From assembly GCF_047948215.1 (NCBI RefSeq), contig NC_134457.1:85536898-85600897 (forward strand): a DNA stretch of 64,000 nucleotides, written 5' to 3'. Position numbers and translations under genes: made by a program. The notes under the pieces are model-generated. The model made no database searches. It was not told the origin of the DNA and worked only from the letters and a program-made list of their open reading frames with translations. This document shows positions 1 through 10,196 of this stretch, piece after piece (the stretch's first letter is position 1; each line of letters starts with the position of its first letter). Source of the stretch: Lycorma delicatula (Eukaryota; Arthropoda; Insecta; Hemiptera; Fulgoridae).

Positions 1-526
1 AAAAGAATAATATATTGCTTTTCATATAATGATATTCACAGAAGTTAATGAATTTATCTAAGCAGTAAAAAATTAAGGAAGATATTTTTATTTTTACTAA
101 GCGTTCTTTTTTTAAAATTACATTTTTAATTCTTTTGGTGCAAGAATTGATGGTGGAGTTACCTCAAAAAAAAAAAATATTCTTCAATATAAAATATATC
201 GTAAGATATAAAACATTCTTACTTAAATTTTTACTGTTTACGAGTATGTGAACACATTTATTTCTGTAATAATAATATTTAATTATTTTATAAATAATAA
301 TTTACATGTGTCATGATATTGATTTGTGCTACTGAAGAAAAAACCAGTGAGGTATGTATTATTAATTGTACTGTATGTTTTCATGTACGCCGATGGACTA
401 TATAATTTTTCAGATTATACAGTTTTTGTTAGTATTTATGACAATTATTTTTTATATTTAAAAAAAGGATTGATATAATATTACCTGTAGATTTGTTACA
501 TTAAATTTATTGTTAATATGTTACAG
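1..526. other. Intron sequence, no feature seen
   Basis: AT-rich intronic sequence up to the acceptor at 521-526. No stretch continues the anoctamin frame and no mobile-element protein was recognised. Confidence 0.6.
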
Positions 527-601
527 TTCCAATTTGTCAATTCCTTCTTGTCGTTGTTCTACATTGCCTTCTACCTTCAGGATCAAGAAAAACTGAAGGA
601 G
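527..601 (+). CDS. ANO8: ANO8-like exon (first in window)
   Basis: 75 nt, phase 0 at both ends, after acceptor TTACAG and before donor GTAATT. Encodes 25 residues from FQFVNSFLSLFYIAF to DQEKLKE, the anoctamin helix preceding TM6, where the family has FVN..S.FY.AF. Too short to stand out as an open frame, but the match to the family and the exact splice sites make it secure. Upstream exons are outside the window; nothing in 1-526 continues the protein. Confidence 0.9.
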
Positions 602-1117
602 GTAATTTGTTTCTATTTACATTTAAACTGTATTTTTATTATTATAAATACTATAATATATCTTATTTTAAAGTATTATAAAAATGTTATATAAAAACTA
701 AAATTATTGTTTTTTGTACATTAAAAAAGTGACTGAAAACGTTTTGGTCCTTTGGTTCATGGATTACAAATAATAATCACTGTTTACATTGATGTTTTTT
801 TTATGTAAGTAATAAATTGCTTATCTACTATGTTTTGAGGACATAAACTAAACAAAATATGCTATATTTTTGTATGCTTGAATTACTTTTTAATTCCAGA
901 TTCATTGATTAAGAAATAATAAAAGAGAGCAGAATTTTATTGTTCAACTGTTCGTAGTGGTTCATGAACATATGAAAAAGTATTTGGTGGTTATCCTCAG
1001 TACAAATATTTATTTGTCTGTGCTCTTTAATAGTGGTTTGTTAAATATTTTTTGTAAAATAAAGTGTGACTGTGGATTTTTTCTAATGAATTGATTCATT
1101 TACTACTTGGTTGCATA
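602..1117. other. Intron sequence before the palindromic mariner
   Basis: AT-rich intron, no coding signal or recognisable repeat. Ends at the TA (1116-1117) that flanks the mariner. Confidence 0.5.
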
Positions 1118-1187
1118 CAAGGTCTGTAAATAAATTAATGAGATTGGTTCAGAAAAATTTTGTATTTACAAACCAATTATACATAGA

Positions 1188-1488
1188 CTCTATCACCTTC
1201 CCTTGGGAAGCCACACAACGCTTCAAATGGTTTTCCCATTCTTCATAGCAGTGTTGAACTCAGAAACTGGAATATCCTTCAGATGGTCGGTTAGATTTTT
1301 TTAATGTTTTCTACTGTTCCAAAATAGTGTCCTTTGAGGCGTTTTTTTAAAGTTGGGAACAGGAAAATGTCACAGGGATTCAATTCAGGAAAATAAGGTG
1401 GTTGAGGAACTACAGGAATGTTTTTCTTTGCCAAAAACTCATTAATTGAGTGTGGAGTGTGACAAGGTGCATTGTCATGATGCACCAT
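1188..1488 (-). pseudogene. Mariner transposase C-terminal fragment (left arm)
   Basis: Reads HHDNAPCHT, containing the second catalytic-type Asp, then SINEFLAKKNIPVV and PCDIFLFPTLKK. The final Asp of the DD34D triad falls in the ELNPCD block. The N-terminal HTH half is absent. Mirror image of the fragment at 1500-1960. Confidence 0.8.
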
Positions 1489-1499
1489 CGTGAATCACA

Positions 1500-1960
1500 T
1501 CAAAACCACGCTAATTTTTTCTTCGATAGTAACGGCATTGTCCATAAGGAGTTTTTGCCTATAGGGCAAACTGTAAATCAATATGTTTACCGAGAAATTC
1601 TTGAAAGACTGTGGAAAAAGTTGCCTGCATGAAACCAGCCATCAAAGACAACTGGATGCGCATCATGCCAATCTACCTTGTCACACTGCACTCTCAATTA
1701 ATGAGTTTTTGGCAAAGAAAAACATTCCTGTAGTTCCTGAACCACCTTATTTACTTGAATTGAGTCCCTGTGATGTTTTCCTGTTCCCAACTTCAAAAAA
1801 ACACCTCAAAGGACACCATTTTGGAACAGTAGAAAACATTAAAAAAATCTAACCGACCGCATGAAGGATATTCCGGTTTCTGACTTTCTACACTGCTATG
1901 AAGAGTGGGAAAACCGTTTGAAGCATTGCGCAGCTTCCCAAGGGAACTATTTCAATGGTG
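1500..1960 (+). pseudogene. Mariner transposase central and C-terminal fragment (right arm)
   Basis: Begins FFFDSNGIVHKEFLPIGQT, passes through a frameshift near 1630, and ends in the FLAKKNIPVVPEPPY and PCDVFLFPTSKK block. The HDNAP motif is degraded to HHANLPCHT. Same family as the left arm but independently mutated. Confidence 0.8.
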
Positions 1961-2036
1961 ATAGTCCATGAATTATTGTATTGTAAATAAAAAGTTTTTC
2001 TAAACCAGCCTCATTACTTTATTTATATACCTCGTA

Positions 2037-2620
2037 AAATATTTATTGACATACTAATATATAAGACTGGTTGGATTTAGTATTACTAAGATAAAAAGAT
2101 TTATTTTTTTTAATTTATTCATTTTAAACTCAGTTTCAAACTTTAGGATTTAATAAGTTATTGTTTTTATGGTATTTAATTTGAAAATTTTTAATCTCTT
2201 GGTAGATAATTAAACTTTCCCTTATGTATTTATATCTATAATTAACTTTATAAGTCAGCATCACTGTGCATGATCATTATGAATACCACATCTATAACTA
2301 ATTAATGGAGGGGGGATAGAAGTATTGTTATTGTTGAATATTTGTATAAGGGCATCAAAACGTTTGAATGAAATGGTGATGTAGCTTTTTTTTTTGGCTT
2401 CTGTTGCACAATCAGTAGGAAACTTGTCATTTTTCTTAAGTTCGTTTAACCCATCAGTGATGTTTTCAACTGATTTTATAAAGTTCATCTGTAGTTTTTC
2501 TCCCTTGGGAAGCATTTTTTCAAGATTTGTTTAAGTTCAATAAAATCTCTTCTCTTAAAGAGACCATTATCAAAAATAATAAGTTACTAGTTCCTTTCAT
2601 ACTCATGCTAATTTACAAAG
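2037..2620. other. Intron sequence with an unassigned - strand open stretch
   Basis: 2261-2515 on the - strand is open for 84 residues (MLPKGEKLQMNF..), with plausible amino-acid composition but no family I recognise. It may be a scrap of an older transposon. Confidence 0.3.
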
Positions 2621-2622
2621 TA

Positions 2623-2860
2623 CAGTAAGTATCGTTTATAGTGACATCGGATATAATGACATATCGGATGTAGTGATCAAAAACTTCTTTCTTGGTTGGT
2701 TTGGTATGCTGTTAATACCAGTAAGTATTGTTTAAAAACATCGGATATCGTGATAAAAAATTTCTCTCTTGGTTGGTTTGGTGTGCTGTTAATACATAAA
2801 TACAGTATGTATATTGGTTATAATTACATTGGTTGTAGAGACATATCAGTTATTATGACT
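2623..2860 (+). repeat. Tandem subterminal repeats in the Tigger left end
   Basis: Three diverged units start CAGTA at 2623, 2719 and 2803. Units 1 and 2 share ACATCGGATAT, the block CTTGGTTGGTTTGGT and TGCTGTTAATAC. Unit 3 keeps only the outer part. Confidence 0.75.
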
Positions 2861-3133
2861 TGTTTTTTTTTACTGTAATGCAACATTTTTGCTTATAATG
2901 ACGGGTGCAAGAGACTATAATGTAATTACCTTCATCGTAGCTACAGAAATATTTTGATGGTTAAAATGATTTACCTTTTCCTTTTTACCTGCATATGTAC
3001 TATAGTTCTTGTTTTTCTTAACTTCTGCCTTACCAAATTATTGTAAACTGAAGCAGCCACATTCAACTGTTATTAATCTTTTGCTGTGAGCATATCATAT
3101 CGTGCGGGTACAGTATTAAATTTTACGTATCCT

Positions 3134-3144
3134 GTGTAATTCAT
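3134..3144 (+). repeat. Target site duplication, left of RTE-1
   Basis: GTGTAATTCAT here and GTGCAATTCAT at 6225-6235 differ at one position and directly border the LINE 5' start and its A-tail. Confidence 0.75.
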
Positions 3145-3439
3145 CCTCCTCTATGAATCATGAGACCTTGCCGTTGGTGAGGGGGCTTGAGTGCTCAGGG
3201 ATACAGAGTAGCTGGACCGAAGGTGCAACCATATCGGAGAGGTATCTGTTGAGAGCCAGACTAAGGAATGATTCCTGAAAGAGGGCAGCAGCTCTTTCAG
3301 TAGTTGTTAGGGGCGTGAGTCAGGACGACTTAAACGGCCGTATCAACATCACTCAGTACTGCGCAGCTGAAAGCAATGGAAAACTACAGCTGCTTTTTTT
3401 CCAAGAAAATGTGGCTCTCTGCATTTTCACATAGCAATA

Positions 3440-4231
3440 ATGGAGGCGCCTTCCTTGGTAAAATATTCCGGAGGTAAAATAGTCCCCTGTTCGGATCTCC
3501 GGGTGGGGACTACTAAGGAAGGGGTCACCAGAAAATTAAAAAATAACATTCTACGAGTCAGAGCGTGGAATGTTAGAAGCTTGAAAAAGGTTGGTAGGCT
3601 AGAAAATTTAAAAAGGGAAATGGTTAGGACAAATGTGGATATAGTAGGAATTAGTGAGGTTCGGTGGGAAGAGGAAGGCGACTTTTGGTCAGGTGATTTT
3701 AGAGTAATTAACTCAGCGTCAAATAATGGGCAGGCAGGAGTAGGTTTCGTGATGAACAAGAAGATAGGGAGGAGAGTGGAGTATTTCAAAACGCATAGCG
3801 ATAGAATCATTGTAATAAGGATAAAATCAAAACCTAAACCGACAACGGATGTTAACGTCTATATGCCTACAAGCGCCCATGATGATGATGAGGTAGAGTG
3901 TGTATACGAAGAGATTGATGAAGCAATTAAACACGTAAAAGGAGATGAAAATTTAATAATAGTTGGAGATTGGAATGCAAGCATTGGAAAAGGCAAGGAA
4001 GGAAATATAGTGGGTGAATACGAGCTGGGCAAAAGGAATGAAAGAGGGGACCGACTTATAGAGTTTTGCACGAAGTATAATTTAGTAATTGCCAACACCC
4101 AATTTAAAAATCATAATAGAAGAATATACACTTGCAAAAAGCCGGGCGATACTGCAAGGTATCAGATGGATTATATCATGGTTAAGCAAAGATTTAGAAA
4201 ATTTTTGAGGAGGACATCGCAAGAGGTCTGA
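3440..4231 (+). pseudogene. RTE LINE endonuclease region (APE type)
   Basis: 263 open residues related to the protein often mis-named craniofacial development protein 2. Visible blocks: RAWNVRSLKKVGRL at the N-terminus, ISEVRWEEEGDFW with the catalytic Glu, VYMPTSAHD, IIVGDWNASIG with the catalytic Asp-Asn pair, and a region near MDYIMVKQRFRK. The frame then jumps to FLRRTSQEV. Compared with copy 2 (23981-24136), about 150 nt are missing, including the SDHNLV block with the last catalytic Asp-His. The nickase should therefore be dead. Confidence 0.85.
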
Positions 4232-4239
4232 GTAAAAAA

Positions 4240-6154
4240 GATAAGATAGAAAATGTAGAAGAAGAATGGGAGAATGTTAAAAAGGAAATTCTTAAATCAG
4301 CAGAAGCAAACTTAGGCAGAATAAAGAGAACCGGTAGAAAACCTTGGGTTTCAGACGATATATTGCAGCTGATGGATGAACGTAGAAAATATAAGAATGC
4401 TAGTGATGAAGAAAGTAAAAGGAACTATCGGAAATTAAGAAATGCTATAAACAGGAAGTGCAAACTGGTGAAAGAAGAGTGGATTAAAGAAAAGTGTTCA
4501 GAAGTGGAAAGAGAAATGAACATTGGTAAAATAGACGGAGCATACAGGAAAGTTAAGGAAAATTTTGGGGTACATAAATTAAAATCTAATAATGTGTTAA
4601 ACAAATATGGTACACCAATATATAATACGAAAGGTAAAGTCGATAGATGGGTGGAATATATTGAAGAGTTATACGGAGGAAATGAATTAGAAAATGGTGT
4701 TATAGAGGAAGAAGAGGAAGTTGAGGAGGATGAAATGGGAGAAACAATACTGAGATCTGAATTTAAGAGAGCATTAAAAGATTTAAATGGCAGAAAGGCT
4801 CCTGGAATAGACGGAATACCTGTAGAATTACTGCGCAGTGCAGGTGAGGAAGCGATTGATAGATTATACAAACTGGTGTGTAATATTTATGAAAATGGGA
4901 AATTTCCATCAGACTTCAAAAAAAGTGTTATAGTTATGATACCAAAGAAAGCAGGGGCAGATAAATGTGAAGAATACAGAACAATTAGTTTAACTAGTCA
5001 TGCATCAAAAATCTTAACTAGAATTTTATACAGAAGAATTGAGAGGAGAGTGGAAGAAGTGTTAGGAGAAGACCAATTTGGTTTCAGGAAAAGTATAGGG
5101 ACAAGGGAAGCAATTTTAGGCCTCAGATTAATAGTAGAAGGAAGATTAAAGAAAAACAAACCAACATACTTGGCGTTTATAGACCTAGAAAAGGCTTTCG
5201 ATAACGTAGACTGGAATAAAATGTTCAGCATTTTAAAAAATTTAGGGTTCAAATACAGAGATAGAAGAACAATTGCTAACATGTACAGGAACCAAACAGC
5301 AACAATAACAATTGAAGAACATAAGAAAGGGAGTCCTATCTCCGTTACTTTTTAATCTTTACATGGAACTAGCAGTTAATGATATTAAAGAACAATTTAG
5401 ATTCGGAGTAACAGTACAAGGTGAAAAGATAAAGATGCTACGATTTGCTGATGATATAGTAATTCTAGCCGAGAGTAAAAAGGATTTAGAAGAAACAATG
5501 AACGGCATAGATGAAGTCCTACACAAGAACTATCGCATGAAAATAAACAAGAACAAAACAAAAGTAATGAAATGTAGTAGAAATAACAAAGATGGACCGC
5601 TGAATGTGAAAATAGGAGGAGAAAAGATTATGGAGGTAGAAGAATTTTGTTATTTGAAAAGTAAAATTACTAAAGATGGACGAAGCAGGAGCGATATAAA
5701 ATGCCGAATAGCACAAGCTAAACGAGCCTTCAGTAAGAAATATAATTTGTTTACATCAAAAATTAATTTAAATGTCAGGAAAAGATTTTTGAAAGTGTAT
5801 GTTTGGAGTGTCGCTTTATATGGAAGTGAAACTTGGACAATCGGAGTATCTGAGAAGAAAAGATTAGAAGCTTTTGAAATGTGGTGCTATAGGAGAATGT
5901 TAGAAATCAGATGGGTGGATAAAGTGACAAATGAAGAGGTATTGCGGCAAATAGATGAAGAAAGAAGCATTTGGAAAAATATAGTTAAAAGAAGAGACAG
6001 ACTTATAGGCCACATACTAAGGCATCCTGGAATAGTTGCTTTAATATTGGAAGGACAGGTAGAAGGGAAAAATTGTGTAGGCAGGCCCCGTTTGGAGTAT
6101 GTAAAACAAATTGTTGGGGATGTAGGATGTAGAGGGTATACTGAATTGAAATGA
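4240..6154 (+). pseudogene. RTE LINE reverse transcriptase region
   Basis: Open in two overlapping frames (4363-5355 and 5312-6154) with a frameshift near 5320. Blocks in order: RKAPGIDGIPVELL, VIMIPKKAGA, a DQFGFRKSIGTREAI segment, catalytic motif A FIDLEKAFDNVDW, then a damaged motif B reading KGV-LSPLLFN. Five residues (RQGCS) kept in copy 2 are missing there. Motif C is FADDIVILAES, and a C-terminal domain follows (ETWTIGVSEKKRLEAFEMW, RHPGIVALILEGQ, GRPRLEYVKQIV). Confidence 0.88.
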
Positions 6155-6224
6155 CTAGCACTAGATAGGGAATCTTGGAGAGCTGCATCAAACCAGTCAA
6201 ATGACTGAAGACAAAAAAAAAAAA

Positions 6225-6235
6225 GTGCAATTCAT
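6225..6235 (+). repeat. Target site duplication, right of RTE-1
   Basis: GTGCAATTCAT, partner of 3134-3144. Confidence 0.75.
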
Positions 6236-6263
6236 TTAATAGTGATTTAATTATGACTTTGTG

Positions 6264-7661
6264 AAAAACATTCGCAACAGAGGAAAAGGTGCACATTATC
6301 TGGCCGCTAGAGAATGGTGAAACTAATAAGGACATTGCCCAAATATTAGGTAAGTCATTCAACAATGTCGGTGATATGGAAGAACTGTGAAAAAATTGAG
6401 AAAAAATTTGAAATAAAATCTATGAAATCAAAAAACAACAGCCTATTCAGCGTAATGATGTAGACTAAGGGCTGTTAAAATGGTTGAAATACCAGAGGGC
6501 TAGTGATATCTCTATTAGCAGCCCTATATTGGAATCTAAGGTGAACAATTATTCTGGAAAATTTGATAAACCACATGAAATAACTTCAGCTTGGATACAA
6601 CAGTTCCATCAGCGTCGTGATATTGTGTCAGGAAGAATAAGCAGCGAGGCTGCAATAGCTCCAACTGGTGTGTCAGAAAAATGGATAGAAACTATTTGGC
6701 TAAAATTAAAAGAGGGCTATTTGAACAAAAAAATCTATTAATGCTGATGAATCCAGTCTTTTTTTTTAACTGATGCCAGAAGGAACCCTTTGGTTTAAAG
6801 GTAAAATGTGTTTGGGGGGGAATTATCAAAAGAAAGACTTAACAGTACTAATTGCTACAAATATGACTGGAACTGACAAAAAACACTTCTGGTTATAGGG
6901 AAAGTATGGGGAGTTAAAGGGAAAGTCTGGTCTAGAGAAAGCTCATTGACAACTGTCCGGCTCATCCACATGTTGAAAATCTTCTGTGTATAATGTTAGT
7001 GTTCTTACCACTGAAAACAACAGCAGTCTTACAGCCTTTTGATTAAGGCATGATAAAGTTAGTAAAAGTCCACTGTAAAAAACACCTAATTTTACAAATG
7101 ATTACAGGATTTAGATCAATAAAAGGAAACACAAATAACTATTCTGGATGCTATAATTATGTTACAAAGATCATGAATGAGGTTTCTTTACTGACTGTAA
7201 AAAATTGCTTTCGACATGCAGGATTTTTACCACAGGCTTGTGAAGTTACTAATGTTGTATGCGAAGAAGAATCTTTAGTGGAATGGGGCAATAGTCTTCA
7301 AAACCAGTTATCAAATGCATTATTTGAAGATTATCAAGAGGTTGACAGAGATTTAGAAACACATGAAACTGTAACAGATGATGATGTAGTAGTGGCTTCA
7401 GTACTAGCAGAAATAGACGGGGACGTAGGTAATGAATACAAAGATAACGATTGCAACAACTATGAAGACATCAACCCGCCAAATCTTCCAGAAGTTTTAG
7501 TAGCAATGAAAACTGTTTGCTGGTTTCTCAGTTTTACAGAAATTGCTAATGAAGAAACAAAGAGTGTTTGTTTTGAATTAGAAAAGAATCTTCAAAAACT
7601 GTATTACAATACGAAATGTTCGAAACAAAGGAAAATAACCAACTTTTTGCAGCAAAAGTAA
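6264..7661 (+). pseudogene. Tigger-like transposase, broken
   Basis: Fragments in changing frames of a CENP-B/jerky-type DDE transposase. N-terminal HTH remnant near 6270-6360 (ENGETNKDIAQILG). A CENP-B-box HTH follows (SAWIQQFHQRRDIVSG, near 6590). The first catalytic block is NADESSLFF (about 6735). The second is DNCPAHPHVENLL (about 6948), then PLKTTAVLQPFD with a stop replacing the usual Gln. The acidic C-terminal part, 7050-7661, is still open for 203 residues. Several stops and frameshifts; not functional. Confidence 0.85.
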
Positions 7662-7927
7662 TTTTTTAAAATTTTTCTCTATCTTCTTTTGCTCTACTGT
7701 AAAATATTTACTATTGCATATTTTTTTTTTTTATATTATTTTATTATGGAAATAAATTATTATTAATATTTTTAATGATTATTATTTTACTGTATTGCAA
7801 TACGCATGTAGATCTCATATTAAAGTAGTACATCTAAGCTTCCTAAACATTGGTTAGTATGACTAGTAGTTATAATGACCAAAAATCGTTGGTTCCTTGG
7901 AGGTCACTATAAAAAATATTTACTGTA

Positions 7928-8489
7928 TATTTAAAATAATTTATACCTTAAAATTTCATTTATTTGTTACTGGTAATTTAGAGACATAGCAGTTTGATCT
8001 TAGAAATATACTGATAGGACCTTGGATTGTATTCTTAATTAAAGGTTTTGATTGACTAATTTCCTATAATATGTGAACGGACACTTTAATAAACTCTATT
8101 TAACAACAGGATATTCTGTCGTAGCCTTGTAATAAGGTTCAATTTTAATTAGGTATGTATATATCGTATGTAGGATCTAGCAGATTAGATCTTGTGTTAG
8201 TTGTGTCAGCTCTACATTCAAAATTTGAATTTGATACACTTGAAATCATTTTTAAAATTTCTTCAAACTTACATTCCAAATAGGTCTAATAGTTAAAGTA
8301 CAACTTAATCCATTGGTAAAGTGCTTGTTATATACTTGAATAAATTCAAGAAAGTAACTGAAAACTATAAATGTGTAATGCTTTTTACAATATTTGTTCA
8401 TTTTATAAATAATCTTAAATTTATTTGCTTAAACATTTGTTGTTAATGTAATGTTATTATTTAAAAATTTAATGTTAATTTGTTTACAG
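7928..8489. other. Intron sequence before exon 2
   Basis: AT-rich, no recognisable feature other than the exon 2 acceptor. Confidence 0.5.
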
Positions 8490-8726
8490 CAATTAGCTGC
8501 ATTGTTGATTGCCAGGCAAGTTATCGGGAATGTAAAAGAATCTGCCTTGCCGTACCTTCTTGAACAACTAAGATTGGCAAAGATGAGTTTTGATTTGTTT
8601 GGTGCACTTAGTCCAAGCGATGCAGCAAAAGAACCATTTGGTGGACCTACTTCTGGAAATGATGAAGACAAGAAGCCTGGTTCTCGTAGTGTCAGTCAAG
8701 CAGAATTAGAGAGTTCTTTATACAAA
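8490..8726 (+). CDS. ANO8: ANO8-like exon 2: TM6 and cytosolic insert
   Basis: 237 nt, phase 0/0, acceptor TTTACAG, donor GTAATT. Starts QLAALLIARQVIGNVKES, equivalent to TM6 of TMEM16 proteins. Position N of GNVKES lines up with the TM6 Ca2+-site asparagine of TMEM16A. The glutamate expected four residues later is a serine here, and human ANO8 also lacks it. A short polar linker follows, ending in SQAELESSLYK; vertebrate ANO8 has a much longer acidic linker ending in a similar QAELES motif. The frame read through the donor into the intron is not coding. Confidence 0.93.
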
Positions 8727-9369
8727 GTAATTCATTTGTGTATTTATATCTTTTATTGTTTCTGTTTTATTTTTAATTTGTAACAAAATATATTCTATGC
8801 CTGTAATATCAGATTTATTGAATTTATTGAAATTCTTTACATATCAAAGTTATTGAGAATCTTTATGATCATAAAATGGGAAAAATGTTTCTGTACGTAA
8901 AAAAAGTTGATAGTAGGCAAATTATTCCTTTATTAATGATACTGTCAGATGAACAAAGTTCCATTAATTTGGAATTGAAATTTTAAGGGAAGAATGCATT
9001 AAAATTGAAATCCAAGGTTATTACAATCCCACAGAATTGTCCAGCGGGTTTTTTTTTGCAGCTTATATTCCTACACTGCAAAAACATGCTGATTTCAGGC
9101 TATCTCAGAACAGAAAAAAGCTTTTCATACCAATTATTTAATCAGTCAATACTGATAATTTGATGTAAATAAATTCCTAAGCTGTTTCTGACTGGTTACA
9201 CTAATTTTAAAACGATATAGCATATCAGAAAAGATTTTTTTTGGGAAAGTGTGTGTGTGTGTCACACTGCAAAAACAGTGGTTTAAAAAAGATTTTGAAA
9301 TACACTCCAGATAACATTTTTTAATAACAAAACAGGGCCTTTTCTTTAAATGTTGGTCAAACAAAATCT
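8727..9369. other. Intron sequence with a short (GT)n tract
   Basis: A GT dinucleotide run near 9247-9262. CACTGCAAAAACA occurs twice (about 9074 and 9262). No protein signal. Confidence 0.5.
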
Positions 9370-9700
9370 AACTTTTAAAAATTTCAATTGTTATGGAGTT
9401 AAAACAGCAAAGGAAAGATGCCAGTTTTGGTGCACCAAAGATGACAATCAAGATTGTGTAAAGGCTAGAAAATCTGTAGAAGCTGATTACTGTTATAATT
9501 GAAAGGGATAATTGGCCCCTGATATTTTTAAGAGTAGACTTAAAAAAAAAAAAATGATTAGGCAAAACATAAGATTTGTTCTGTTTACTAATAATTGCCT
9601 TGCACATCCTTATGTAACTTCAAAACTTATCAATTGTGAATTTGATTTTTTATTCCCAAACAGAAGTTACATTACCTTGTCAGCAACATTGTAAACTGTT
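9370..9700 (+). pseudogene. Tigger-like transposase fragment
   Basis: Reads RLKKKKMIRQNIRFVLFTNN and AHPYVTSKLINCEFDFLFP, the segment of Tigger/CENP-B transposases around the second catalytic Asp (usual form VDNC.AHP). Here that Asp is Asn (TNNC). It is unlikely to be part of the Tigger at 2623-7925, whose end is intact. Confidence 0.6.
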
Positions 9701-9887
9701 AACTACTTTCTTAAATAATCTTATTTGTTAAATCATGGTGGGGAATCCCACTATGACTTAATGAAGGTATAATTGTTTAGATTTTTATACTTAATATTAA
9801 TTTTTCAATTGCGATTGCCTAAATCAGTGACGACTCAAAAAATCACCACCTTCATTTTCATATTGTGTAAGACAAGACTGAGGAGAG

Positions 9888-9900
9888 AGTCTAATTGCTT
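9888..9900 (+). repeat. SINE copy 1 target duplication, left
   Basis: AGTCTAATTGCTT, identical to 10184-10196. Confidence 0.85.
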
Positions 9901-10183
9901 TTTTTTCTGTTTCACCTCTAGAACCACCATAAGGTATTACTTCAGAGGATGGATGAGAATGATATGTAAGAATGTAAATGAAGTGTAGTCTTGTCAGATC
10001 GATTCCTGAAATGTGTGGTTAATTGAAACCTAACCACTAAAGAGCACCAGTATCCACCATCTGGTATTCAAGTCATATAAAAGTAACTAACTACCTTTAT
10101 TAGGATTTGGACCTTAGAAGTCTCGACTTTGAAATCAGCTGATTTGTGATGAGTTCATCACTAGACCAACCCGATGGGTTCAT
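9901..10183 (-). mobile_element. tRNA-derived SINE, copy 1 (full length)
   Basis: Between exact 13-bp duplications AGTCTAATTGCTT (9888-9900 and 10184-10196). It reads on the - strand: a T-tract at the left is its A-tail. The right end carries a tRNA-like head, with an A-box-like CTAGTGATGAAC (RC near 10150-10163) and a B-box-like GGTCCAAATCC (RC near 10103-10113). The body contains, on the + strand, GATATGTAAGAATGTAAATGAAGTGTAG and GTGTGGTTAATTGAAACC, both repeated at 35.8 and 43.2 kb. Confidence 0.85.
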
Positions 10184-10196
10184 AGTCTAATTGCTT
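10184..10196 (+). repeat. SINE copy 1 target duplication, right
   Basis: AGTCTAATTGCTT, identical to 9888-9900. Confidence 0.85.

Larger units (their letters stand above)
1118..2034. mobile_element. Palindromic (fold-back) mariner remnant
   Basis: Two 3' halves of one mariner family facing outward, tail to tail. The - strand arm (1118-1490) and + strand arm (about 1500-2034) both encode the transposase C-terminus (FLAKKNIPVV.PPY..EL.PCD.FLFP, then LKGH.FGTVENIKKI). The outer ends match as inverted repeats: C(A/G)AGGT..TAAATAAA.TAATGAG on each side, each bordered by TA (1116-1117 and 2035-2036), the mariner target duplication. The right arm reaches further into the gene (GIVHKEFLPIGQTVNQ). 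Both copies carry stops and neither has a DNA-binding half, so it is non-autonomous. Confidence 0.85.
3145..6224 (+). mobile_element. RTE-clade LINE, copy 1 (near full length)
   Basis: Non-LTR retrotransposon with a GC-richer 5' leader (3145-3439, from the motif ATGAATCATGAGACCTTGCC), an endonuclease region, a reverse transcriptase region, and a short 3' end reading CCAGTCAAATGACTGAAGAC followed by an A-tail (6213-6224). Inserted in the Tigger with an 11-bp target duplication. Two small deletions remove conserved catalytic segments seen in the other copies in this window. Confidence 0.9.
2623..7925 (+). mobile_element. Tigger/pogo-like DNA transposon, split by an RTE LINE
   Basis: Termini CAGTAAGTATCGTTTATAGTGAC (2623) and, inverted, CAGTAAATATTTTTTATAGTGAC (ending 7925) are flanked by TA at 2621-2622 and 7926-7927. 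CAGT ends and TA duplications are typical of Tigger/pogo elements. The transposase lies at about 6260-7661. The LINE at 3145-6224 is bounded by an 11-bp duplication, so without it the Tigger is about 2.2 kb. The left end has extra tandem subterminal repeats. Confidence 0.85.

Noticed and set aside
301..356. Possible extra ANO8 exon ending in CAGTGAG before GTATGT
   Set aside because: Good donor, but the encoded residues do not fit the anoctamin segment that must precede FQFVNSF, and the frame has a stop.
3427..3810. 127-residue - strand open frame
   Set aside because: Antisense shadow of the RTE endonuclease frame.
4425..4871. 148-residue - strand open frame
   Set aside because: Antisense of the RTE polymerase region; Ser/Phe/Leu-rich as expected from a reversed Lys/Glu-rich gene.
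10085..10180. Functional tRNA gene on the - strand
   Set aside because: A- and B-box-like motifs are present but the sequence is the head of a SINE, with target duplications and an A-tail; cloverleaf pairing is not maintained.
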